NCBI RefSeq assembly: GCF_041929235.1
Contig: NZ_JBHFNP010000131.1
Span: 121,782 to 185,781, forward strand
DNA length: 64,000 nucleotides
Direction of reading: 5' to 3'
DNA from: Microseira sp041929235
Lineage (GTDB): Bacteria > Cyanobacteriota > Cyanobacteriia > Cyanobacteriales > Aerosakkonemataceae
Position 1 is the stretch's first letter. Each line of letters starts with the position of its first letter. Shown piece after piece: positions 16,249-22,890 of the stretch. Made by a program: the position numbers and the translations under genes. The notes below the pieces were generated by a model. It had not been told where the DNA came from and did not search any database. It saw only the letters and a list, made by a program, of their open reading frames with translations.

Positions 16249-16780
16249 ATCACCTGAAATATTGGTTTCCACTTAATTCCACCAAATCAAAAGACTCAGA
16301 ACCCCGACTTCTTAAAGAAGTCGGGGTTCTTGATATAACCTTAAGCTTCTTCTTCAAGAAACCCGGTTTCTATGTCAATAGACGCCTTCCCAACAGCAAG
16401 GCGCAGACGGAATCAACGGAATTTGGTGAGGTAGGTGCAAGCGAGCGCATCTGTTACATCTTGTGGGAGCAATGCAGCAAGCTTAGCAGTTGGTCAGGTT
16501 TTTGGGACATAAATGTTTTAGCTCTTGCCCAAAGTTTGCAGTGTAAGGTTACGAGAAATGAAGGTTTTTGTGATTTCTGGCTTCCCTGTGACTGGATTTT
16601 TGGGAACATAAATGTTTTATTTGTTTCTCCTCAAAACTTTGTCAATTTGGTTAAATACCTTTGAACTTGCCTATGATTATCTAGAGATGAGGCAATTATG
16701 ACGCTCATTTCTGAGACATGAGATGACCATAATAAGTTAAATTCTTCAAGCAAAATTGCAAATCAACCAGAGCATAGCTT
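16249..16780. promoter_or_regulatory. Gene-free: second copy of the duplicated promoter module
   Basis: 16394-16690 copies 13225-13520 (shared GGCGCAGACGG, GTTACATCTTGTGGGAGC, GGTTACGAGAAATGAAGG and GGTTAAATACCTTTGAA). Two motif sites are preserved: GACATAAATGTTT at 16506-16518 and AACATAAATGTTT at 16605-16617. A CCCCGACTTCTT / AAGAAGTCGGGG hairpin (about 16302-16329) sits further upstream. Apparent reading frames across the module are repeat-derived. Confidence 0.65.
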
Positions 16781-17935
16781 ATGAAATTTATCTTAAACTC
16801 TCATAATGTGTTTGATTATTTAGCTCAGAATGGTTTATGCGATCGCTCAGAGCAACCTTTGAGTAAGGTAGAGCCACTTGAAGCCAAAAACTTTAACTTA
16901 TTACTCACTTTTCCAGACAGTCGTAAGCTGCTGGTTAAGCAGGAACGGCATAATCACGAGGGTCAAGTGGCTGGTGAGTTTTTAAGTGAGTGGCGAATTC
17001 AGGAATTCCTACAACAATTTCCAGAACTGGATATCCTACGTCCGTTATTGTCAGAAACCTTGCATTTTGATCGGGAAAACTCGATTATTGTCTTCCGATA
17101 TCTGGATGATTATCGAGATTTAATGGATTTCTATACGAAGGAGAATAGCTTTGATACAGAAATTGCTGCGGCAATTGGTACGCTGATGGCAACTATCCAT
17201 CGGCATAGTTTCAACCACCAAGAATATCAGGATTTTTTCTCGCGAAATCCAGATAATCTAAAGGCTGACATGGTGACTAATTTAATTCAGGGGTTGGAAC
17301 GGATTAGTCCAGAAATCTTTGGTGCGGTGCCTGCGGATGGATTGAAGTTTTTTGCCCTCTATCAGCGGTACGATAGTTTAGGGCAAGCGATCGCTAATTT
17401 AGGTAATGCTGTAATTCCTTCTTGTCTCACCCACAATGACCTGAAACTAAATAATATCCTTCTGCACGCAAATTGGCAGCAATCTAGTAACGGTATTGTA
17501 CGGCTGATTGATTGGGAACGTTCTGCTTGGGGAGATCCAGCTTTTGATTTAGGAACAGTTATTAGCAGCTATCTACACATTTGGTTGGGTAGTTTGGTTA
17601 TCAGTAAGTCTTTGAGTATTGAGGAATCTTTGCGCTTAGCTATGACTCCTTTAGAAAAGCTTCAGCCTTCAATTGCTGCATTAACTCAAACTTATTTGCA
17701 GGTTTTCCCAGAAATTTTAGAACACCGTTCTGATTTCTTGTTGCGCGTGGTGCAATTTGCGGGTTTTGCTTTGATTCAACAGATTCAGGCAATGATTCAG
17801 TATCAAAAATATTTTGGTAATGGAGGAATTGCCATGCTGCAAGTTGCCAAGACATTGTTGTGTCGTCCAGAACAATCAATGCCAACAATTTTTGGTGTGG
17901 CTGCTGAATTTACTCAAAAGAGTCCTGTTGCTTAA
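16781..17935 (+). CDS. APH-type phosphotransferase, candidate RiPP Ser/Thr kinase
   Basis: 384 aa. Protein-kinase-like fold of the aminoglycoside phosphotransferase family. The catalytic loop is LTHNDLKLNNILLH (His218, Asp220) and the metal-binding LIDWERSAWGDPAFDLG carries Asp244. An APH protein directly followed (25 bp) by a HopA1-domain protein is the dehydratase pair known from thioviridamide (TvaC/TvaD) and class V lanthipeptides (LxmK/LxmY). The kinase phosphorylates Ser/Thr of a precursor and the HopA1 protein eliminates phosphate. Here the pair lies inside a RiPP island, so that role is the best guess. Small-molecule phosphorylation is the alternative. Confidence 0.82.
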   Translation: MKFILNSHNVFDYLAQNGLCDRSEQPLSKVEPLEAKNFNLLLTFPDSRKLLVKQERHNHEGQVAGEFLSEWRIQEFLQQFPELDILRPLLSETLHFDRENSIIVFRYLDDYRDLMDFYTKENSFDTEIAAAIGTLMATIHRHSFNHQEYQDFFSRNPDNLKADMVTNLIQGLERISPEIFGAVPADGLKFFALYQRYDSLGQAIANLGNAVIPSCLTHNDLKLNNILLHANWQQSSNGIVRLIDWERSAWGDPAFDLGTVISSYLHIWLGSLVISKSLSIEESLRLAMTPLEKLQPSIAALTQTYLQVFPEILEHRSDFLLRVVQFAGFALIQQIQAMIQYQKYFGNGGIAMLQVAKTLLCRPEQSMPTIFGVAAEFTQKSPVA

Positions 17936-17960
17936 GGTACTTCGTTGTCGATAAAGGATT

Positions 17961-19079
17961 ATGCAATTACTCGATTCTACTCAAACTCGGTTAAAGACTG
18001 AGGCATATAGCCGATTAATGGACGTTTTGGAAGATATTGTTCGCCTGGTTGAGATTCAGTCCGATTTCTCCATTCGTCATCCAGATTACAAACCGTTGGA
18101 ACTGCCAGCAGAGGTGGTTGAGCGTTTTCAGAAAATGCCTGAAGAAATGCAGCAGAAATATCTGAGTCTGCAACTGCGGAGTTTTCTCTACGGTATTTAT
18201 TACAACGGTTCAATGCGAAGTTCTCTAGCACTAGATGGAGAGGGAAAAGCTTTGCGCCTAGATTTGGAAAATAATACCCTCTTAGGCATAGATGTGGGAT
18301 TTTATCAGCGATTACATGAAAGTAATTGTGGAGAGGGGTACTTTGCGCCTGGTTGGCATGTCCTGAGAGAGGAAAGTGATGGGAGTTTAGCAGTAACTAA
18401 CGGTAGTTTGAGGTTACATATTCAGCGGGATAAGCATCTAAAACCAGATGAATCAGCGGCTGTAGTTGGTGATGTGGTTGCTATCCGTATGCCTAAAAAT
18501 TTGGTGCAAAATGGCTTTTACATGGCGGTTGGTAATGTGGGTTCAAGCCGTTATCAGGATGCAAATAATCAACAAGTAACGGTGCGAATATATTTCAATT
18601 TAACTCCTGAAGGTGCTGTTGCAGTGATGGGAAGTCTAACCCAGGGACTGAACGAGAGGGAAATTCCTTTTAGCTGCAAGGTTTTGTATAACCCAAAGGA
18701 TTACCAACGCTACGATTCTGGAGTTTTGTATTTTAATAGGAGGGATTATGAAGACATAAAGCGAGTTGTCAAGACTGTTTATGCAGAACACAAATCCCTT
18801 TTCAAACCAGAAGTTCCCCTATTCACAATGCCGCTAGCACCAGGGTTGGGGTTAGCAGAGGAACCAAACCAAAAGTTTGGCGAACAGGAAAGTTTTGGGA
18901 TGAATCGCTGTCAGATTCTGGCTAATGGATTGTTAGCAGCTTGGCATCAAGGGGATAACTTACCAGAGAAGCGGATGAAGGCTATCCTCGATCAGTTTTC
19001 TCTTTTGGGTATTGACTTACAACGTGTTTACTTGAATGCCAATTCTGAAGATATCTATTCGCCGATAGATGAGGATTAG
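17961..19079 (+). CDS. HopA1 effector family protein, candidate phospho-Ser/Thr lyase
   Basis: 372 aa. The region from about residue 70 (LYGIYYNGSMRSSL) through DVGFYQRLHESNCGEGYFAP, DVVAIRMPKNLVQNGFYMAV and VRIYFNLTPEGAVAVMGSL to FTMPLAPGLGLAEEP and GMNRCQILANGLL matches the HopA1 domain (type III effector HopA1/HopPsyA; also TvaD/LxmY-type RiPP lyases). It starts 25 bp after the kinase stop and is translated with it. Proposed role: beta-elimination from phosphorylated Ser/Thr, giving dehydroamino acids. The lack of Cys in nearby cores means the products would not be lanthionines unless another peptide is used. Confidence 0.82.
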   Translation: MQLLDSTQTRLKTEAYSRLMDVLEDIVRLVEIQSDFSIRHPDYKPLELPAEVVERFQKMPEEMQQKYLSLQLRSFLYGIYYNGSMRSSLALDGEGKALRLDLENNTLLGIDVGFYQRLHESNCGEGYFAPGWHVLREESDGSLAVTNGSLRLHIQRDKHLKPDESAAVVGDVVAIRMPKNLVQNGFYMAVGNVGSSRYQDANNQQVTVRIYFNLTPEGAVAVMGSLTQGLNEREIPFSCKVLYNPKDYQRYDSGVLYFNRRDYEDIKRVVKTVYAEHKSLFKPEVPLFTMPLAPGLGLAEEPNQKFGEQESFGMNRCQILANGLLAAWHQGDNLPEKRMKAILDQFSLLGIDLQRVYLNANSEDIYSPIDED

Positions 19080-19131
19080 TGGTAGGGATGATCTTTAGCG
19101 TCAGAATTCTCATTCAATAGGAAACTAAAAA

Positions 19132-20391
19132 ATGCTGAAAAAGTTGTTGATGGCTGCGACGGGAGCAGCATTCATTACTCTTGGAGTTGGAGAAGTATCC
19201 TATGCAGCTAGTTTGAATGTCATAGCTAGTGGTCTTGATGGACCAAGGGGACTGACCTTTGGTTCAGATGGCGCTCTCTACGTGACGGAAGCAGGTAGAG
19301 GCGGTAGAGGAGCTTGTATTCCGGCACCAGGTACTGGCAGTGGGCTGTCGATGTGTTATGGTGCGACTGGTGCTGTGACACGCATTCAGAATGGCAAGCA
19401 AGAGCGTGTAGTTACAGGTCTGCCATCCCTAGCAACATTCATTCCACAAATACCTGTAAGTTTTAATGCCTTTGGTCCCCAAGACATACAATTTGATGCG
19501 ACTGGAAAGCCTTATCTGGTTATTGGTTTGGGTTCTTCTCCAGAACAACGGGATAATGTCTTGAAAATCCCTGATTTTGGACAACTGATCGCTATCGATC
19601 GGCTTCAGACTGGGTCTTCGCGGACAATGCTGGCTGATCTGGCAGCCTATGAGGGCTTATACAATCCCGATGATACAGGTGGTAGCTTGTACAATCCTTA
19701 TCAAAATGGCATTGATAGTAATCCTTATGCTTTCCTAATTCAGGGAGACAATGCTTATATAGTTGATGCAGCCGGAAACGATCTTTTCCAAGCCAAAACC
19801 GATGGGAGTGAGCTGAAGTTGCTGTCTGTGTTTCCTGAGAGACCTGTGACTGACCCAGCTACAGGTCAAACTATTGCAATGCAATCAGTACCCACATCTA
19901 TCGCCACTGGTCCTGATGGTGCTTTGTATGTAGGTGAATTAACAGGGTACCCTAATCCAGACAAGGCAGCACGTATCTTTCGAGTAGGTGCCGATAATCA
20001 GCCAGTGGTTTACGCTGATGGTTTCACACAAATAGTTGATCTGGCTTTCGATCCCAACGGTGGTCTTTATGTCTTACAGTTTGCCTCTAATTTATTAAAC
20101 CCTCAAAATGGTTTTCCTTATGGTGAGCTGATTTATGTAGCTCCTGATGGTAATCGCAAAACTATCGCTAATGAAGGGTTAATTTTCCCCACGGCTTTAG
20201 CACTTGGTTCTGACGGTAACATCTATATTTCAAACCGAGGTTACTTTTCGGGACAAGGTCAGATTGTGAAGATTTCTGTCCCCGAACCTAATTCTACAGT
20301 CAGTCTGTTAGCTTTTGGTGTTTTGATTCCGACTTCGTTGTTCTTACGCAAACAGAAATCAAGCAATTCTGTCAAAACTTGTTTTGAGTGA
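19132..20391 (+). CDS. ScyD/ScyE-like beta-propeller protein with PEP-CTERM anchor
   Basis: 419 aa. Signal peptide MLKKLLMAATGAAFITLGVG ending near SYA-AS. Repeated propeller blades are visible (LDGPRGLTFGSDGALYVTEA, FGPQDIQFDATGKPYLVIGL, ATGPDGALYVGEL, VDLAFDPNGGLYVLQF, ALGSDGNIYISNRG). The C-terminus, VPEPNSTVSLLAFGVLIPTS followed by a hydrophobic helix and basic end, is a PEP-CTERM sorting signal. ScyD and ScyE are known from the scytonemin locus, but the family is wider in cyanobacteria and no scytonemin gene is near. It starts 52 bp after the HopA1 gene on the same strand and may be co-transcribed. An intrinsic terminator follows. Confidence 0.88.
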   Translation: MLKKLLMAATGAAFITLGVGEVSYAASLNVIASGLDGPRGLTFGSDGALYVTEAGRGGRGACIPAPGTGSGLSMCYGATGAVTRIQNGKQERVVTGLPSLATFIPQIPVSFNAFGPQDIQFDATGKPYLVIGLGSSPEQRDNVLKIPDFGQLIAIDRLQTGSSRTMLADLAAYEGLYNPDDTGGSLYNPYQNGIDSNPYAFLIQGDNAYIVDAAGNDLFQAKTDGSELKLLSVFPERPVTDPATGQTIAMQSVPTSIATGPDGALYVGELTGYPNPDKAARIFRVGADNQPVVYADGFTQIVDLAFDPNGGLYVLQFASNLLNPQNGFPYGELIYVAPDGNRKTIANEGLIFPTALALGSDGNIYISNRGYFSGQGQIVKISVPEPNSTVSLLAFGVLIPTSLFLRKQKSSNSVKTCFE

Positions 20392-20430
20392 TTGCTGAAC
20401 ATAATCTTTGATATAAACAAATCTATTTCC

Positions 20431-20454
20431 TCTGGCAGAAATGCCAGATTTTTT
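20431..20454 (+). terminator. Intrinsic terminator after the ScyD/E-like gene
   Basis: TCTGGCA (20431-20437), GAAA tetraloop, TGCCAGA (20442-20448), then TTTTTT. It closes the kinase-HopA1-ScyD/E unit. Confidence 0.85.
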
Positions 20455-20968
20455 GTTTTTTAAGTAAGTATTTTTACCCCAACTATATTGAATCAGGACT
20501 TACGCAAGGGCGTTGCCAGAAACCCGGTTTCTTCGTCGTTCTCGAGTTGACAAACCAAGGATTTTTCGGATCGCCCTTTGTTTCTTTGCGTAAGTCCTGT
20601 GAATATTAGGCAGTTATGGTCTAGATATTAGAGCCATTACTGAAACATTTATGTCACAATAACATTGTTTTTATAGTCACTGATTCAGGTTTTAAATACT
20701 AAGATTTAATTAAAGGATTAGGAAATAGTTAAACTAATCCTTGACAGCACAAATTTCAAATAAAATATATCTGAAAATCAAAAGATACTATATTGAGGGG
20801 TTGTTCGTAATTTTATCTCAAGCCAAAATTGAAACAATTATGCCATAAAAAAACAATTAAATTAGTTAATGTTCCAGATTAAATGTGTAAATATAGAATC
20901 AAAGGATTGGAACGTTAACTAATCCTTGAAAACCCAAATTCACAGAAACATTCAAACGAGATAAAGCC
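20455..20968. promoter_or_regulatory. Gene-free: MITE-like repeat and promoter region of the 56-aa precursor
   Basis: 20494-20599 is an inverted-repeat element with ends CAGGACTTACGCAA and TTGCGTAAGTCCTG containing an AAACCCGGTTTCTTCG unit. An exact reverse-oriented motif AAACATTTATGTC lies at 20643-20655, and a degenerate AAACAATTATGCC at 20832-20844, 137 bp upstream of the start codon. 20880-20968 is near-identical to 21440-21528 upstream of the next precursor (AAGGATTGGAA, CTAATCCTTGAAAACCC). Confidence 0.65.
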
Positions 20969-21139
20969 ATGGCTAAAATCACAATTGAAAATCTATCCGT
21001 CAGCGGCAGCGAATTCTTTTCTGATGCGGAAAGCTATTTGGATCAGTTAACAGAATTGTCTGAAGGTGATGCTCTCAGCATTAAGGGTGGAACTTGGATT
21101 ACTACTACTCTTTTATTCATAGCATTTCCTGCTTATTAA
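20969..21139 (+). CDS. Short double-glycine precursor with Thr-rich core
   Basis: 56 aa. Leader AKITIENLSVSGSEFFSDAE, then SYLDQLTELSEGDALSIKGG (GG at 40-41). The 15-residue core is TWITTTLLFIAFPAY: four Thr, no Cys, hydrophobic. The leader is almost identical to that of the gene at 21529. The identical 5' flanks show a recent duplication of about 560 bp. A short hydrophobic core with clustered Thr suits dehydration by the kinase/HopA1 pair (inference). A terminator follows at 21340. Confidence 0.8.
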   Translation: MAKITIENLSVSGSEFFSDAESYLDQLTELSEGDALSIKGGTWITTTLLFIAFPAY

Positions 21140-21339
21140 GCATTTACTGCTATCTGGAAAGTATCAAATCTAAAAGAGTAGTATTAATACTACTCGGTTA
21201 AGCTCAAAAAACTGATGTGTAGGTTGGGTTGCACTGTTGCTTAACCCAACCTAAGAATATTCTTAACCGAGCAGTATTGGGAGTAGTATACATTTTAGGC
21301 TTGATGAGCCTTTTTCATGTCTAAATTAGAGTAAAAACA

Positions 21340-21365
21340 AACCCCTCAACTTGAGGGGTTTTTCG
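21340..21365 (+). terminator. Intrinsic terminator after the first short precursor
   Basis: AACCCCTCAA (21340-21349) and TTGAGGGGTT (21351-21360) form a GC-rich stem followed by TTTTT. It lies about 200 bp after the stop codon. A related hairpin recurs after the second precursor. Confidence 0.7.
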
Positions 21366-21528
21366 TAATCCGATCTCAAGCAAAAACTGAAACAATTATG
21401 TCATCAAAAAAACGATTGAAGTAGTTGTTATTGCCGGTTTAATCTGCAAATATATAATCATAAGGATTGGAAGGTTAACTAATCCTTGAAAACCCAAATT
21501 CACAGAAACATTCAAACGAGATAAAACC
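21366..21528. promoter_or_regulatory. Promoter region of the second short precursor
   Basis: Near-copy of 20805-20968. An AAACAATTATGTC motif (one mismatch to the reverse of GACATAAATGTTT) lies at 21390-21402, 139 bp before the start codon, the same spacing as in the first copy. The 140 bp preceding the ATG is nearly identical in both copies. Confidence 0.55.
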
Positions 21529-21684
21529 ATGGCTAAAATCACAATTGAAAATCTATCCGTCAGCGGCAGCGAATTCTTTTCTGATTCGGAAAGCTATTTG
21601 GATCAGTTAACAGAATTGTCTGAAGGTGATGCTCTTAGCGTTAAGGGTGGAACTGGGGTTATCATTATAATTATCATAATTTGA
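21529..21684 (+). CDS. Short double-glycine precursor with an all-isoleucine core
   Basis: 51 aa. The leader is the same as the gene at 20969 apart from Ala20Ser and Ile38Val. After GG (40-41) the core is only TGV followed by seven Ile (codons ATC ATT ATA ATT ATC ATA ATT), then TGA. This is an extremely hydrophobic 10-residue core. The varied Ile codons argue against simple slippage of one repeat. It is followed at once by a second leader end and core (21683-21736), so it may instead be a recombined or decaying gene. Products, if any, are unknown. Confidence 0.65.
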   Translation: MAKITIENLSVSGSEFFSDSESYLDQLTELSEGDALSVKGGTGVIIIIIII

Positions 21685-21736
21685 TGCTCTCAGCATCAAG
21701 GGAGGAACCAGACCTCATACTATGGCTTTCCATTAA
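21683..21736 (+). pseudogene. Orphan precursor 3' fragment (leader end + core)
   Basis: Overlapping the TGA of the previous gene, a +1 frame reads DALSIKGGTRPHTMAFH and stops at TAA (21734-21736). DALSIKGG is exactly the leader end of the 20969 precursor, and TRPHTMAFH would be a different core. It has no start of its own. It is either the remnant of a third duplicated precursor or a core reached by frameshifting at ATAATTTGA. It shows that cores have been swapped behind a constant leader. Confidence 0.6.
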
Positions 21737-21790
21737 AACACTAGCATAGGCTTGATTAGCCTGCTGAGTCATAGTCTAGAAAAATAGCAT

Positions 21791-21818
21791 ACCCCTCAAC
21801 CAAGTTGAGGGGTTTTTT
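21791..21818 (+). terminator. Intrinsic terminator after the second short precursor
   Basis: ACCCCTCAAC (21791-21800) pairs with GTTGAGGGGT (21804-21813) around CAA, followed by TTTTTT. It closes the tandem precursor unit. Confidence 0.85.
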
Positions 21819-21845
21819 GGTATGTTCTATCAAGCCAATAATGAA

Positions 21846-21918
21846 CAGGACTTACGCAAAGAAACCGGGTTTCTATGAAAAGAAGCCCGGTTTCTAGCCT
21901 CGTCGCGCGTAAGTCCTG
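21846..21918. repeat. MITE-like repeat with CAGGACTTACGC ends
   Basis: Short inverted-repeat element: CAGGACTTACGC at the left end, GCGTAAGTCCTG at the right end, with AGAAACCGGGTTTCT and GAAGCCCGGTTTCT units inside. It lies between the convergent precursor and PpiC genes. Relatives occur at 20494-20599, 22696-22796 and about 38046. Confidence 0.65.
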
Positions 21919-21942
21919 ATGAAACAAATAGTTTAATTAGGT

Positions 21943-22665
21943 TTACTTGCTTATTTCAGCAATTTGTTGATTAAGCCATTGAGAGAATAAGTTTGAAATG
22001 ATATTTGTGCGGAGCTTTTCATTTAATTCCGGCTGAATTATTTCCTCTACTAAAATCAGATGTACACCCTTAGCCGTCACAACAGGCTTAATTAACTGCG
22101 GCGGTTTAGCCGCAAAAACAGCAGCAGAAATTTCCGCTTTCAAATCCTTGCGATGCACCATCCCCAGATATCCTCCTTTGCGCCGCAATTCCACATCCTG
22201 GATATATTGACGCGCCACATCATGAAAACTCATCTCACCTTCTTTAACAGCATAGAAAAGTTCCATCGCCACATCTTCATCATCTAATACAACCTCGTAC
22301 ATTACCACACCTGCATAATCGAGTTGGTTTTGAAAAAAGTAGGGTTCAATTTTATCCCCAAATAGATGTTGAGCTAACTTACCAGCGAGCAAATTGGTGT
22401 AGACAATTTCTTCAAAATCATCGAGAGACAGATGATGCTTTTCCAACCACGCCCAGGTATCGTCGGCATTGAGGAGTTGGTTGATCAACCGCATTTGGTC
22501 TGCTGCTTTCTGAAGTTCTTCTGTCTCCACTTTGATACCCGCTTCAGCAACGGCATTTTCGATCGCTTTACGGGCAATAATCTGCTCAATTATTTCAGGT
22601 ATTTTGCAGGATAGCTTGACTTGATGCAGAATATCTTCGTTGGTAATGGCGAGTGCTTTTAACAT
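21943..22665 (-). CDS. PpiC-type peptidyl-prolyl isomerase of the peptide export locus
   Basis: 240 aa. The N-terminal half is SurA/PrsA-like helical (IPEIIEQIIARKAIENAVAE; LINQLLNADDTWAWLEKHHL). The parvulin (PpiC) domain spans about residues 120-215 (MELFYAVKEGEMSFHDVARQ, RRKGGYLGMVHRKDLKAEIS, KPPQLIKPVVTAKGVHLILV). There is no signal peptide, so it is probably cytoplasmic or co-exported. Such parvulin genes are regularly found next to HlyD and C39-ABC genes in cyanobacteria, where they may fold or present precursor peptides to the transporter (inference). ACAAGGAGAAACATC precedes the ATG. Same strand as, and 225 bp downstream of, the HlyD gene. Confidence 0.85.
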   Translation of the reverse strand: MLKALAITNEDILHQVKLSCKIPEIIEQIIARKAIENAVAEAGIKVETEELQKAADQMRLINQLLNADDTWAWLEKHHLSLDDFEEIVYTNLLAGKLAQHLFGDKIEPYFFQNQLDYAGVVMYEVVLDDEDVAMELFYAVKEGEMSFHDVARQYIQDVELRRKGGYLGMVHRKDLKAEISAAVFAAKPPQLIKPVVTAKGVHLILVEEIIQPELNEKLRTNIISNLFSQWLNQQIAEISK

Positions 22666-22695
22666 GATGTTTCTCCTTGTTTAAGTTGATTTTTT

Positions 22696-22796
22696 CAGGA
22701 CGCAAGGGCGTTGCCAGAAACCTGGTTTCAGAGTCAATCTATGGTTGCCAAACCAACAATTTCTCGGAGAAACCTGGTTTCTTTGCGTAAGTACTG
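22696..22796. repeat. MITE-like repeat upstream of the PpiC gene
   Basis: Element of about 100 bp with degenerate CAGGACGCA / TTGCGTAAGTACTG ends and two AGAAACCTGGTTTC-type units. It sits about 30 bp upstream of the PpiC start codon, between it and the HlyD gene, and shares GGGCGTTGCCAGAAACC with the 20494 element. Confidence 0.6.
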
Positions 22797-22890
22797 TTCT
22801 TGTTTGATATTTGTCTAAATCAAGTCGGCGATAGCCAACTTTTTACCGCAGCTTTTTTCTGTGTATATGCGATCGATCTCCTCCTATTTA

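Noticed and set aside
16227..16664. 145-codon plus-strand opening before the kinase gene
   Set aside because: Covers the duplicated promoter module and a hairpin. The homologous 13.2-13.5 kb copy does not keep the frame.
16781..17935. Antibiotic-resistance aminoglycoside phosphotransferase
   Set aside because: The fold is the same, but the tandem HopA1 gene and RiPP setting make a peptide kinase far more likely.
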